64,000 nt of DNA from Hymenobacter terrestris (GCF_013377905.1 NZ_JABKAV010000002.1:112701-176700); one strand, 5' to 3'. Shown: positions 34,022 through 43,112, numbered from the stretch's first letter. The notes: generated by a model not told the origin, from the letters alone. Numbers and translations: made by a program.

Positions 34022-34350
34022 AAAAGAGGCTGAAGCTCCCACAGCCTCAACCTCTTTTGCGTTTGCCGACCCTTAGAAAGGCCCGGTAAACGGCCAGCGA
34101 CTAAAATTCCCACCCAAAGTCGCTGGATATTTGGTGCGGATACACCACCCTATTCACCTCTGACACGCCGATTGGCCTTATCCTTTAAGCCAGCCAGGGC
34201 GGCGAGGAAGTTGCAGATTCCTCGCCCGGCGCGCAGCCACAGGCTGGCACCGTTGTTATGCTAGTGTAAAACCTGCGCCCAGCCCCTAAAAGCTGGCCTG
34301 ATAGGCCCGGTTTAGCCCCGAAGCCGATTTTACTATACAAAGGTCACTAA
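34022..34350 (-). ncRNA. Candidate structured noncoding RNA with its own terminator
   Basis: About 330 nt with no reading frame, ending on the minus strand in a terminator-like stem (34022-34058, arms AAAAGAGG/CCTCTTTT, then eight T). Inside are a hairpin CCAGCGACT/AGTCGCTGG (34094-34126) and a two-part stem with outer arms GCCAGCC/GGCTGGC (34189-34248) and inner arms GGCGAGGAA/TTCCTCGCC (34201-34226). A -7-like CCTTTG lies near 34340 on the same strand with one mismatch. I searched it for RNase P, tmRNA and SRP signatures and found none. Confidence 0.4.
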
Positions 34351-34455
34351 CCTTCAGCTAGATAACTACTGCCTTATTCGCCATTCATAGTGCCTGGTTG
34401 ACCAATTGTGTTAACTTCACGCTCTCATTCCGCCATTGAGGCACCATTTTGCGCC

Positions 34456-35331
34456 GTGAAGCTACAATTTGAGCCCATCCACCCAACCGCCGACAGCTCG
34501 TTTACGCTGTTGCACTACACGCAGGTAAGCAAGGCCGACCTGCTCTGGCACTATCACCCCGAGTACGAACTGGTGTATATCCCGCGGGGCCATGGGCGGC
34601 GGCATATCGGCCAGCATATTTCGCGGTTCGAAGATGGCGAACTAGTGCTTATCGGGCCCGATCTGCCCCACCTGACCTTCAGCTACGGCCAGCCGGTGGG
34701 CACGCCGTTCGAAGAAATTGTGGTGCAACTGCGCGGCGACTTCCTGGGGCCCGATTTCTGGGAGCGGTCGGAGATGGTAGCCATTCGGCAGCTGCTGGCC
34801 CGTTCGCACGAGGGGCTGTCGTTTGGGGCTGCTACCCGCCAAGCAGTGGGGCCGCTGCTACGGCAGCTGCTGGTGGCCCCGCCCTTCGCGCGGCTGCTGC
34901 TACTGCTGCAGGCCCTGCAGCAGCTGGCCCAGGCCGCCCCTACTCCCGACTGCCAGCCGCTGCACGCCGGTACGGGGGGCCAGGGCCTGAGTGGCAAGGA
35001 ACAGCAGCGCCTGAGCCGGGTATACCAGTTCGTGGAGCAGCACTACCAGCGCGCCACGCTCTCGGTGCAGGAAGTAGCCGATGTGGCTTACCTCTCGGTG
35101 CCAGCTTTCTGCCGCTACTTCAAAAAAATGACCCGCCACACGCTCACCGACTTCGTGCAGGAGTACCGCGTGGGCCAGGCCTGCCGGCTACTACTCGACG
35201 ACGATCTGGCCATTACCCAAGTCTGCTACGCCTGTGGGTTCAATAACCTGTCGCACTTCAACAAAACCTTCCGCAAGTTCACCGGCCAAAGCCCCACCGA
35301 GTACCGCCGCCAGCGGCTGGGCGGAGGCTAA
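34456..35331 (+). CDS. AraC-family transcriptional regulator with cupin sensor
   Basis: About 291 residues. The N-terminal half is a cupin-like sensor (WHYHPEYELVYIPRGHGRRHIG, LVLIGPDLPHLTF). The C-terminal 100 residues form the double HTH of AraC proteins (LSVQEVADVAYLSVPAFCRYFKKMTRHTLTDFVQEYR, then ITQVCYACGFNNLSHFNKTFRKFTGQSPTEYR). Start is GTG 34456 (MKLQFEPIHP), which matches the typical N-terminus; a GTG at 34408 would add 16 residues. Such regulators usually sense sugars or uronates in Bacteroidota. No sugar genes are adjacent, so the regulon is unclear. Confidence 0.93.
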   Translation: MKLQFEPIHPTADSSFTLLHYTQVSKADLLWHYHPEYELVYIPRGHGRRHIGQHISRFEDGELVLIGPDLPHLTFSYGQPVGTPFEEIVVQLRGDFLGPDFWERSEMVAIRQLLARSHEGLSFGAATRQAVGPLLRQLLVAPPFARLLLLLQALQQLAQAAPTPDCQPLHAGTGGQGLSGKEQQRLSRVYQFVEQHYQRATLSVQEVADVAYLSVPAFCRYFKKMTRHTLTDFVQEYRVGQACRLLLDDDLAITQVCYACGFNNLSHFNKTFRKFTGQSPTEYRRQRLGGG

Positions 35332-35351
35332 AAGCGCAAGCAGCGGGGAGC

Positions 35352-35375
35352 AGATTCCTCCTTCGGCGGCACGAG
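35352..35375. repeat. Decayed half copy of inverted repeat family C
   Basis: AGATTCCTCCTTCGGCGGCA matches the right arm of the copy at 30368-30445 (AGATTCCTCCTTGGTCGGCA) with small changes, but no left arm is found. Confidence 0.5.
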
Positions 35376-35455
35376 CGTTTTGTGTCCTCTCTCCTCTCCC
35401 GCAAATTCCACCCTGGCCCGTGGAACGGGTGGTGGCGGGCAGGTGTCTGGGGTAG

Positions 35456-36559
35456 ATGCTTATGCTGACCTCGCTTACGCTGAACCTGTTTTTGCTGCTG
35501 CTGAACCTACTGCGGCCCGCGTCCGAAGTGCCGCTGGTGCTGCGGCCCGTTGCGCCCGGTTTCGGGCCGGCACTGTTCAGCATTACCGCCGTGCGCGACG
35601 AGCGGCCGGGGCGGCCAGCCGTGGCGCTGCTGCTGCCCGCAACGGCAGCGGCCGGCACTACAACCGCAGCCCAGCCGGTCGAATTGCGAAACGGCACAGC
35701 GGCGGCGCTGCAACAGTTTGCCACCGCCACGCTGCCGGCTGCCACTACCGGCCGCTACCCCATCACGCTGCGTGCGCTGGATTTGCAGGTGCGCGAAACG
35801 CCCGGCCCGAATGGTGCCGCCAATGGTACCATTGCCCTGCACATGGCTTTTGAATGGCGCAACGCCGAAGGCCGAACTAGTACGCTTACCGAATACCGCG
35901 GCGCGGCCCGCTACGGCCGCACCCGCGCCAACCGGGCCGTGGTAGAAACCGCGCTGAGCCAAGCGGTGTTGGGCGGCTTGCGTCACTTCAACGGCTGGCT
36001 GACCACGGCAGCAGCCCACGATATCCGGCTGGCCACGGCTGTGCAGCCCACCTTCCGCTACGACATCCGCCAAACCGAGCCCGACACGCTGTTCTACGAC
36101 CCGGCCCGCCCGCTGGCCTGGGCCGATTTTACGGGCATGCCCCGGTCTAAAGGCCAGTATGCGGCGGCCGTATTCCCGAGCTTCGGCTACCGGACCCGGC
36201 CGCGGGTGAGCCAAGGTGTGGTAGTGCTCGATATCGAGCTACAGGTGTATGTGGTGCGCACTTCCTCGTGGGTGGCCGAGGGGCAGCGCACGGCCTACAA
36301 CCTCAACCACGAGCAGCGCCACTTCGATATTGTGCGGCTGGTGGCCGAGCGGTTCCGGCGCAAGGTGGGCCCCGACAGCCTCACCGTGGCCGATTACCAA
36401 AGCATTCTGGGTTGGCAGTACCTGGATTCCTTCCGCGAGATGAACCGCCTGCAGGACCAGTACGACCGCGAAACTTCGGGCGGCACCGACGCCACCGCCC
36501 AGAACCGCTGGAACCAGCGCATTGCGACCGAGCTACGCGGGTTTGGGGTGATAAAGTAA
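35456..36559 (+). CDS. Secreted DUF922-like putative zinc protease
   Basis: A 367-residue protein with a hydrophobic N-terminus (LTSLTLNLFLLLLNLL). The C-terminal 170 residues carry the DUF922 pattern: RPLAWADFTGMPRSKGQYAAAVF, a central strand block, then YNLNHEQRHFDIVRL with an HExxH zinc-binding motif (His285, Glu286, His289), and a terminal helix QDQYDRETSGG...NRWNQRI. DUF922 is a predicted metal-dependent protease family. The N-terminal half (residues 30-200) is Ala/Thr-rich and unrecognised. A decayed relative lies at 43535-44126. Confidence 0.8.
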   Translation: MLMLTSLTLNLFLLLLNLLRPASEVPLVLRPVAPGFGPALFSITAVRDERPGRPAVALLLPATAAAGTTTAAQPVELRNGTAAALQQFATATLPAATTGRYPITLRALDLQVRETPGPNGAANGTIALHMAFEWRNAEGRTSTLTEYRGAARYGRTRANRAVVETALSQAVLGGLRHFNGWLTTAAAHDIRLATAVQPTFRYDIRQTEPDTLFYDPARPLAWADFTGMPRSKGQYAAAVFPSFGYRTRPRVSQGVVVLDIELQVYVVRTSSWVAEGQRTAYNLNHEQRHFDIVRLVAERFRRKVGPDSLTVADYQSILGWQYLDSFREMNRLQDQYDRETSGGTDATAQNRWNQRIATELRGFGVIK

Positions 36560-36669
36560 GGTGCCAGAGACAGTTGAGGGCAGGAATAAGGGCGATGGTT
36601 GAAAATAATTCAGCTTTTCCGATATAGCTGGTTCTTTTGATCCGTCTTCCACCTTATTGCCTTCGCTTT

Positions 36670-38001
36670 ATGCTACGCAAACTCGCTTTAGTGCTCCTAC
36701 CTGCCTGCCTTGGCGCCAGCTCCGTTCTGGCTCAGGGCAGCTTCAACCAACCCCGGCTCGACAGCCTGCTTACCAGCTTCGAAGCCAACCACCGGGCTAT
36801 GGGCAGCCTCACGTTGTCGCAGGATGGCAAAGTGGTGTACAGCCGCGCCTTCGGGCAGGAGCAAGCGGGTGTGCCGGCTACTGCGGCCACGCGCTACCGC
36901 ATTGGCTCCATCAGCAAGCTCTTCACCGCTACCATGCTAATGCAGCTCGTGGAAGAAGGCAAGCTAAAGCTGGACGCGCCATTGGCCACCTGGTTTCCGC
37001 AGTTGCCCAACGCCACCCGCATCACCGTCGACCAGTTGTTGCACCACCGCAGCGGCCTGCACAGCTTTACCAGCGACGCGGCCTACGCAACGTACATGGC
37101 CAAGCCGCAGACCCAGGCCCAAATGCTGGCAATTATGAGCAAGCCGGCCCCTGATTTTGAGCCGGGGGCCAAGTTTGAGTACAGCAACACCAACTACCTG
37201 CTGCTCGGCTACATAATAGAGAAGGTTACGGGCCAGCCCTACAAACAGGTTCTGCAAAAACGTATTACCAGCAAGCTGGGCCTGAAGGAAACGTACTATG
37301 GTGGCCCCATTGATGCCAAAAAGCATGAAGCGGCCTCGTTCAGGTGGTCGGGCAGCGCCTGGCAGCCCGAGCCGGAAACGGACATGAGCATTCCCGGTGG
37401 AGCCGGAGCGCTGGTGTCTACACCCACCGACCTCACGCGGTTCATTGAGGGCTTATTCGGGGGGCGGCTCGTGAAACCGGCCACCCTGGAGCAAATGATG
37501 GTTTTGCAGGACGGCTACGGCGCGGCCCTGATGCCTATACCATTCGGCACCAAAAAAGGCTACGGCCACGGCGGAGTTATCGATGCCTTCCAGTCCAGCC
37601 TCATCTACTTCCCCACCGATAAGCTGGCGCTGGCTTACTGCCAGAACGGTAGCAACTTCCCACTCAACGACGTGCTCATCGGGGCGCTGTCCAGCTATTA
37701 CGGTACGCCTTACCGCCTGCCCGACCTGCGCCCTGCTACTCCGGTGGCCCTTACTGCCACCGACCTGGGCCCGCTAACGGGCACTTACACCAGTACCCAA
37801 ATGCCGCTTAAAGTCACGGTTACCGCAGCTGGCAACACACTTCTGGCCCAGGCCACTGGTCAGCAGGCCCTGTCGCTTACGGCCAAGTCGAAAACCCAGT
37901 TCACCTTCGAGCCCGCCGGCATCGTTGTAGATTTCGATGCGGATCGGCACACGTTTACCCTGCAGCAGGGCGGAAAGAGCTACCTGTTCACGCGCGAGTA
38001 G
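36670..38001 (+). CDS. Serine hydrolase of the beta-lactamase / class C family
   Basis: A 443-residue secreted enzyme. Signal peptide MLRKLALVLLPACLGASSVLAQ from ATG 36670. The penicillin-binding fold shows SxxK as S80-I-S-K83 (GSISKLF), the YSN motif at 171-173 (FEYSNTNY), and the third motif as HGG in GYGHGGVIDAF. About 110 residues after the catalytic domain form a lipocalin-like beta domain (LTGTYTSTQMPLKVTVTAAG). Such proteins are esterases, D-aminopeptidases or peptidases rather than true resistance enzymes. Substrate is not predictable. It is monocistronic. Confidence 0.92.
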   Translation: MLRKLALVLLPACLGASSVLAQGSFNQPRLDSLLTSFEANHRAMGSLTLSQDGKVVYSRAFGQEQAGVPATAATRYRIGSISKLFTATMLMQLVEEGKLKLDAPLATWFPQLPNATRITVDQLLHHRSGLHSFTSDAAYATYMAKPQTQAQMLAIMSKPAPDFEPGAKFEYSNTNYLLLGYIIEKVTGQPYKQVLQKRITSKLGLKETYYGGPIDAKKHEAASFRWSGSAWQPEPETDMSIPGGAGALVSTPTDLTRFIEGLFGGRLVKPATLEQMMVLQDGYGAALMPIPFGTKKGYGHGGVIDAFQSSLIYFPTDKLALAYCQNGSNFPLNDVLIGALSSYYGTPYRLPDLRPATPVALTATDLGPLTGTYTSTQMPLKVTVTAAGNTLLAQATGQQALSLTAKSKTQFTFEPAGIVVDFDADRHTFTLQQGGKSYLFTRE

Positions 38002-38010
38002 CAGCTGGAT

Positions 38011-38073
38011 TTAACTCCAATACAAAAGGCCCCGCCCGGTGAATCCGGGCGGGGCCTTTTGTATTGGAGTTAA
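38011..38073. terminator. Perfect 29-bp palindromic terminator
   Basis: TTAACTCCAATACAAAAGGC plus CCCGCCCGG, then the exact reverse complement, with a 5-nt loop. It serves the convergent genes ending at 38001 and 38081. Confidence 0.92.
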
Positions 38074-38080
38074 AGCGAAA

Positions 38081-38710
38081 CTAGTCTTTCACCTTCACTT
38101 CGCCATCGTCGGCATCGGTTTTCACCTTAGTGCCGTCAGGATACTCCACTTTGGTGTCGCCATCCTTGTCGATTTTAATGACTTTACCATTCGAGTACGT
38201 GATTTTGGTGTCGCCACCGAATCGCTTCTCACGCTTTACAATGGTAGGGCCGGCGGGCTTAGCAGCTACGGCTACCCGGCGAGCCGGGGCGGGCGTGTAG
38301 GGCGTACCGGCGTAGTACGTGCCGCGGTTCTCGCTATATACACCGTACTGGTCCTCGTTTACCACACCTTTCACCGTGTTATCGGTTTCGTCGTTCACGG
38401 CCCGCTGGGCGGCGTAGAAACCGGTGGTGTCGGTACGGTACTGGTTGTTCACCTCAGCAAAGCGGCGGCCCCGGTCGTAATAGCCCCGGCCAATGGTCGA
38501 CACGGTGGTTGTGTCGTCGATTTCGAGGTCATTCGCAATCTGGGTTACCGTGCGGTCAGCGTCGGCCCGGTAGTCCATGTTTTCGTTCATTACCACGGCC
38601 GTATCGGTCGAGGGCGTGGTGGCCGCATCCACAGCAGCCTGCTTGTCCTGGTTGCAGGAAGCCATGGCCAGGGTGGCGGCGGCGGAAATCAGAAGCAGTG
38701 ACTTATTCAT
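38081..38710 (-). CDS. Lipoprotein with C-terminal charged strand repeats, unknown
   Basis: A 209-residue lipoprotein: signal peptide and lipobox LAMASC. The middle is rich in Asp, Thr and Tyr. The last 50 residues contain short tandem strands of the form TKITYSNGKVIKID / TKVEYPDGTKVKTD, the kind of repeats seen in MORN/T-complex-like beta repeats. I recognise no catalytic motif. It diverges from the pseudouridine synthase gene. Confidence 0.75.
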   Translation of the reverse strand: MNKSLLLISAAATLAMASCNQDKQAAVDAATTPSTDTAVVMNENMDYRADADRTVTQIANDLEIDDTTTVSTIGRGYYDRGRRFAEVNNQYRTDTTGFYAAQRAVNDETDNTVKGVVNEDQYGVYSENRGTYYAGTPYTPAPARRVAVAAKPAGPTIVKREKRFGGDTKITYSNGKVIKIDKDGDTKVEYPDGTKVKTDADDGEVKVKD

Positions 38711-38841
38711 CGGAGAAAGATCAGGTGAGAAAAACTACCCAGCCGGATATAGACTAGTAGCTATACTTGCGTTACTTGGGCCTGATACGGTAGCATACGC
38801 ACCGGGGTTGTAGCGGCCGCGGGCAACCGGGGCGGGCTGCC

Positions 38842-38849
38842 TACCTTTG
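38842..38849 (+). promoter_or_regulatory. -7 element of a likely leaderless promoter
   Basis: TACCTTTG exactly matches TAnnTTTG and lies only 5 bp before the GTG start at 38855, so transcription should begin at or next to the start codon. A good TTG at the -33 spacing is not seen. Confidence 0.55.
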
Positions 38850-38854
38850 CGGCC

Positions 38855-39448
38855 GTGTCCGAACACCGTCATTTTCTGCTGTACAAACCCTTTGGCTACC
38901 TGAGCCAGTTCCGGAGTGAAGATGCCCGCGAAGCGCGTAAAAAGCGTTTTTTGGGTGAGCTGCACGATTTCCCGGATGGTACGATGGCCGTTGGCCGCCT
39001 CGATGAGCACAGCGAGGGCCTGTTGCTGCTCACTACCAACGGTCTGGTCAGTGAGCGGATCCGCCGCAAGGATGTGGAGAAGGAATATTACGCCCAGCTC
39101 GACGGGCTCATCACCGAAGAAGCCCTGGCTCGGCTGCGCACCGGTGTCGAAATCAGTGTCGAGCACCAACCTTACCAAACGCTGCCCGGCGCGGCCCACC
39201 GCCTGCCCGAAGCCCCCGACCTGCCGCCCCGGCCCCGCAAAATCCGCGACGACCGGCACGGCCCTACCAGCTGGGTGAGCATTACGGTTACGGAAGGCAA
39301 AAACCGCCAGGTTCGTAAAATGACGGCCGCCGTAGGCTTCCCCACACTTCGGCTGGTGCGCGTGGGCATTGGCGGCCTGGCCCTGGCCGGCCTGGCCCCC
39401 GGCGAGGTGCGCGAAGTGCCCGATGTAGTGGCGCTGGTCCTCGCCTGA
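38855..39448 (+). CDS. rRNA pseudouridine synthase (RsuA/RluE family)
   Basis: A 197-residue enzyme that isomerises a uridine in rRNA, probably 23S, by analogy with RluE. Catalytic Asp50 lies in VGRLDEHSEGLLLLT; KEYYAQLDG and the terminal GKNRQVRKMTAAVGFPTLRLVRVGIG follow the family pattern. There is no S4 domain, as in RluE. The start is GTG at 38855 (MSEHRHFLLYKPFGYL), directly behind a TACCTTTG element. It is transcribed alone. Confidence 0.93.
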   Translation: MSEHRHFLLYKPFGYLSQFRSEDAREARKKRFLGELHDFPDGTMAVGRLDEHSEGLLLLTTNGLVSERIRRKDVEKEYYAQLDGLITEEALARLRTGVEISVEHQPYQTLPGAAHRLPEAPDLPPRPRKIRDDRHGPTSWVSITVTEGKNRQVRKMTAAVGFPTLRLVRVGIGGLALAGLAPGEVREVPDVVALVLA

Positions 39449-39837
39449 CTCGCCCCAGGCACCCGAAATACCATCAGCGTTTTAGGAGCCCAACGGCACC
39501 GGCGTGTTTCTTCGGTAGCGGCCGGAGCGTCAGGGCAGTGTTGCATCCCGGTTTGCCCGGAATATAGCCACAGGGTGTTCTTTTTGCGGGAAATATGGCG
39601 TAACTTTACCCCTGCTGGTATTGCTTAGCCCCGGCCGCGCTGGTTCATTCCGCGCCCCTCAGCCTTCCTGCAACACAGCTCATTTGCCTCCCGGCACTGC
39701 TGTTGCGGCCCCCTTTTGCCAGAGTCCTAATATAGGAACTTTGCTAGATTAGGGGCTGTTCAGTTCAGTAGGTTTTTCTTTTAACATCTCGCTCCTGTCC
39801 GGCAGGGGCGACTCCAACATCAAACCAAACACATTAT
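39449..39837 (+). other. Long leader region before the cold-shock gene
   Basis: About 390 bp without a gene. It holds two weak -7-like sites (TAACTTTA at 39601; GGAACTTTG near 39740) and no clear -33 at the right spacing. A long 5' leader would fit a cold-shock gene, but I see no strong fold. Confidence 0.4.
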
Positions 39838-40305
39838 ATGGGTAGATCACAGGCCACCTTCGGCAAAAGAGAGAACGAGAAGAAACGACTGAAGAAGCGC
39901 CAGGAAAAGGCGGAGAAGAAGGAGGAGCGCTTAGCCAACTCCAGCAAGGGCCAGGGCCTCGATGAGATGATGGCTTACGTTGACGAGAACGGCAACATCG
40001 TGGACACTCCCCCGGATCCGACCAAGAAAAAGAAGGAGATTCCGCTCGAAAGCATCCGCATTGGCGCTATCCGCCAGGAGGACATGGAAGAGGAAGATCC
40101 GGTGCGTTCCGGCTCGGTTACGTTCTTCAACGATTCGAAAGGCTACGGTTTCATTAAGGACCTGGCTACGCAGCAGAGCGTATTTGTGCACGCCAACAAC
40201 TTGGGTAGCCTCACCATCAAGGAAAACGACAAAGTGACCTTCGAGGTAGAGATGGGCCAGAAAGGCCCGAGCGCCTTCAACGTGAAAATGGCGGTGGCGG
40301 GCTAA
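39838..40305 (+). CDS. Cold-shock domain protein with a basic N-terminal extension
   Basis: A 155-residue nucleic-acid-binding protein. The CSD occupies residues 90-153: SGSVTFFNDSKGYGFIKDL (RNP1 KGYGFI), then QQSVFVHANNL (RNP2-like) and DKVTFEVEMGQKGPSAFNV. The first 35 residues are highly charged (KRENEKKRLKKRQEKAEKKEE), a probable helix or coiled coil, followed by an acidic linker. This extended form is common in Bacteroidota and differs from the 67-residue Csp proteins. It is likely an RNA chaperone. Confidence 0.93.
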   Translation: MGRSQATFGKRENEKKRLKKRQEKAEKKEERLANSSKGQGLDEMMAYVDENGNIVDTPPDPTKKKKEIPLESIRIGAIRQEDMEEEDPVRSGSVTFFNDSKGYGFIKDLATQQSVFVHANNLGSLTIKENDKVTFEVEMGQKGPSAFNVKMAVAG

Positions 40306-40332
40306 GCCCCTCCGGTTTCCGGCAGTGCCAGT

Positions 40333-40366
40333 AGCGGCGACTATTCCGAAGGGGGTAGTCGCCGCT
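40333..40366 (+). terminator. Terminator after the cold-shock gene
   Basis: AGCGGCGACTA...TAGTCGCCGCT, an 11-bp stem 28 bp after the stop. It is not followed by a clean T run. Confidence 0.65.
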
Positions 40367-40594
40367 GCCGTTTGGGGCCAACCGACTATGTGGCCCATCC
40401 CCAGAGCCACCCGTAGCCGGGTCAACTGAATATAATTATGGCATTCTGGAATAAAGCCAACTTCGTACTGTGGGTTAAACAGCAGGTAGGAGATAAGTCG
40501 AAATTAGCTTTTTTGAATAGGTGACGGCAGATTATCACCTTTCGCAGAATGGCAATATGCTACATATCAAAGCTATATATATAAACCGCAGCTG

Positions 40595-40624
40595 TTGGCC
40601 GGTTCCTTATTAATAATACATTTG
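40595..40624 (+). promoter_or_regulatory. Bacteroidota promoter for the metalloprotease gene
   Basis: TTG (40595-40597), 19 bp, TACATTTG (40617-40624): an exact consensus match, 74 bp before the ATG at 40699. The AT-rich stretch 40367-40594 upstream shows nothing else. Confidence 0.8.
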
Positions 40625-40698
40625 CCGGATAGCGTAATAGCTCATCCGGCTGCCGCGCTAGTCCGCCCTCTCTTTTCCACAACCAATCCTTCTTTTCT

Positions 40699-42978
40699 AT
40701 GAACAAGCTTTATGCCTACGGGCTCGGTATGGCCATGCTGGCCGCCGCTGCTCCGGCCCTCGCTCAAAACAGGGCTGCCGGCCCTACTTACTCGCTGGGA
40801 AGCCCGCAGAACCTAGTGCGGCAGCTCGAAACCGAAGTGGCCGCCGATGTGGCTCGCCGCCAGCCCAAACCCACTGTTTCGCTGCGGGTGGCTGCCAACC
40901 AGAATTTCACTGGTCAAGTGAACTACCGTGAAGACCTAGCCTCGACCGGCGAGTACCTGGTAGGCGAGTTGGTGGGCGTACCGAATTCTTCGTTTTTTGT
41001 ACGGATAGAGGGCACGCAGGTTGAGGGGCACATTGTGCTCCGGGATACCAAGCGGGCCTACCGCTACTCGACCGACGCACAGGGCAACGCCCAGGTGCAG
41101 GAAGTTGATATCAACCAGGTTATCTGCATCAACTACGATAAGCCCGTGGGCTACCAGGCTCCCGAGGCGGCCCCGGCCAACCGCGCGGCCGGCATGGCCG
41201 CCGCGGTGGTTTCGCTGCAGAGCCTGCCCGGTGCCAAGGGCTGCATCTACATCGACCTCGACGGCCAGTACGTGTCGGGCACGCCCTGGAACAACGGCAA
41301 CCCGATTGATGCTGCGCCCTCGGGCATTCAGAACGATGCGGCCAAGGTGCAGGCATTCTGGGAGCTGGTAAGCGAGGACTTCCGGCCCTTCGACATGAAC
41401 GTGACCACCGACGAGGCCGTGTTCAATGCCTACCCCCTAAATATGCGCATGCGCGTGATTGTGACGCCCACCAACACGGCGGCCCCCGGGGCTGGCGGGG
41501 TTGCTTACCTCACCTCGTTCCGCTACAACAACGACACGCCTTGCTGGGTGTTCATGAATGACCCCAAAGCGGGGGGCGAGGCGGCTTCGCACGAGGTGGG
41601 CCACACGCTGGGCCTGAGCCACGACGGCCGCACCAGTCCCAGTGAGGGTTACTACCAGGGCCAGGGCTCGTGGGCGCCGATTATGGGTGTAGGCTACTAC
41701 AAGCCCATCAGCCAGTGGAGCAAGGGGGAGTACGCCAACGCCAACCAGACCCAAGACGATCTAGCCATTATGAGCGGCCCGACCTACAACGTGGGCTACC
41801 GCGCCGACGACCACGGCAACACAACCGGCACGGCCACGCCCCTGGCCCGCAGCGGCGACAACCTGACCGGCAACGGCCTGATTGAGCGCACCGATGACCA
41901 GGACCACTTTAGCTTTACCACCAGCGGCGGCGCGGTAAGCTTCAATATAAATACGGTGGCCCGTTACGGCAACCTTGATGTGGTAGTGCGGCTGCTGAAC
42001 AGCACCGGCGGTCTGGTAGGCACTTACGATACCGGCGGCAGCCTCAACGCAACAGTGAGCACCACGCTGGGTGCCGGCACCTATTTCCTGCAGGTAGATG
42101 GTACCGGCGCGGCCAACCCCGCCACCGATGGCTACTCCGACTACGGCTCGCTGGGCACGTTTACGGTAGCCGGTACGGCGCCGGCTGGTGGCACCCCGCC
42201 CCCACCGCCGCCGCCGACAACCCCGCCTACTCCTCCAACCCCACCAGTTGCCGTTACGTACTGCGCCAGCAAGGGCAACAACGTGAGCTACGAGTGGATT
42301 GACCTGGTTCGTCTGGGCAGCATCAACCGTACCTCGGGCGCCGATGGCGGCTACTACAACGGTACGGCCTTGAACACGAACATTGCTGCCGGTTCGGCGC
42401 AGACCATCAACATCTCGGCCGGTTTCCGTTCGACGGCCTACAACGAGAACTGGCGCATATACATCGACTACAACCAGGACGGCGACTTTACCGATGCCGG
42501 TGAGACAGTCGTATCGGGTGCTTCGTCGAGCAGCGCCACGCTGTCGGCTACGTTCACGGTCCCTTCTTCGGCCCTAACCGGTAAAACCCGCATGCGGGTA
42601 ACCATGAGCGACAATGCCAGCACCACCAGCTGCAATAGCTTCACCTATGGCGAAACCGAAGACTACTCCGTAACCATCATCGGCGGAGCAGCCGGCACCG
42701 AGGTTTACGTAGCGGCCCAGGGCGCAACGGTGGGCGACGGCCGCTTCGAGAAGGCCCTGACGCTGTACCCTAACCCCACGGCCAGCGTGCTCAATATCGT
42801 GCTGGCTGGTAAAGCCCCGGTAGTATCGGCTTCGATTACCGATTTGCGCGGCGCGAAGGTGGCCAACGTCCGTTTCGAGAACGGCCAGCTGAACGTGGCC
42901 AACCTGGCTACTGGCGTGTATCTGCTCACCGTCAGCGACGGGCAGAAAACATTCCACGAGCGGTTTATGAAGCAGTAA
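40699..42978 (+). CDS. Secreted zinc metalloprotease with PPC, GEVED and T9SS sorting domains
   Basis: A 759-residue extracellular protease exported by T9SS. Signal peptide to about residue 22. The catalytic domain has HEVGHTLGLSHDG (His298, Glu299, His302, His308), the zincin/metzincin pattern, and a Met-turn candidate in APIMGVGYY. Then come a pre-peptidase C-terminal beta domain (about 390-490), a Pro/Thr linker (about 498-515), a GEVED domain (about 540-660, YIDYNQDGDFTDAGE ... GETEDYSV) and the sorting tail (LTLYPNPTASVLNIV ... ATGVYLLTVSDG). Its own consensus promoter and terminator make it monocistronic. It is likely a nutrient-scavenging protease. Confidence 0.94.
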   Translation: MNKLYAYGLGMAMLAAAAPALAQNRAAGPTYSLGSPQNLVRQLETEVAADVARRQPKPTVSLRVAANQNFTGQVNYREDLASTGEYLVGELVGVPNSSFFVRIEGTQVEGHIVLRDTKRAYRYSTDAQGNAQVQEVDINQVICINYDKPVGYQAPEAAPANRAAGMAAAVVSLQSLPGAKGCIYIDLDGQYVSGTPWNNGNPIDAAPSGIQNDAAKVQAFWELVSEDFRPFDMNVTTDEAVFNAYPLNMRMRVIVTPTNTAAPGAGGVAYLTSFRYNNDTPCWVFMNDPKAGGEAASHEVGHTLGLSHDGRTSPSEGYYQGQGSWAPIMGVGYYKPISQWSKGEYANANQTQDDLAIMSGPTYNVGYRADDHGNTTGTATPLARSGDNLTGNGLIERTDDQDHFSFTTSGGAVSFNINTVARYGNLDVVVRLLNSTGGLVGTYDTGGSLNATVSTTLGAGTYFLQVDGTGAANPATDGYSDYGSLGTFTVAGTAPAGGTPPPPPPPTTPPTPPTPPVAVTYCASKGNNVSYEWIDLVRLGSINRTSGADGGYYNGTALNTNIAAGSAQTINISAGFRSTAYNENWRIYIDYNQDGDFTDAGETVVSGASSSSATLSATFTVPSSALTGKTRMRVTMSDNASTTSCNSFTYGETEDYSVTIIGGAAGTEVYVAAQGATVGDGRFEKALTLYPNPTASVLNIVLAGKAPVVSASITDLRGAKVANVRFENGQLNVANLATGVYLLTVSDGQKTFHERFMKQ

Positions 42979-43001
42979 CCGGCCTCTATTCCCGACGCAG
43001 C

Positions 43002-43035
43002 AACGGCGGCAGTCTCTTCGGAAGCTGCCGCCGTT
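43002..43035 (+). terminator. Terminator after the metalloprotease gene
   Basis: AACGGCGGCAG...CTGCCGCCGTT, an 11-bp stem 23 bp after the stop codon. Confidence 0.75.
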
Positions 43036-43104
43036 TAGGTGCTGGGGCCAAAAGGCCGGTGCCGGCAAAAGCCGCTGGGTTAGTGCAGGATGAGGTGCCG
43101 ACCG

Positions 43105-43112
43105 TACCTTTA
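43105..43112 (+). promoter_or_regulatory. Possible -7 element for the DUF3817 gene
   Basis: TACCTTTA, one mismatch to TAnnTTTG, 40 bp before the chosen ATG. Confidence 0.4.

Noticed and set aside
34022..34350. RNase P RNA, tmRNA or SRP RNA
   Set aside because: The conserved RNase P core GAGGAAAGTCCGGGC, the tmRNA tRNA-like ends and the SRP tetraloop region are absent.
36670..38001. Antibiotic-resistance beta-lactamase
   Set aside because: The C-terminal lipocalin-like domain and motif spacing fit generic serine hydrolases, and there is no resistance context.
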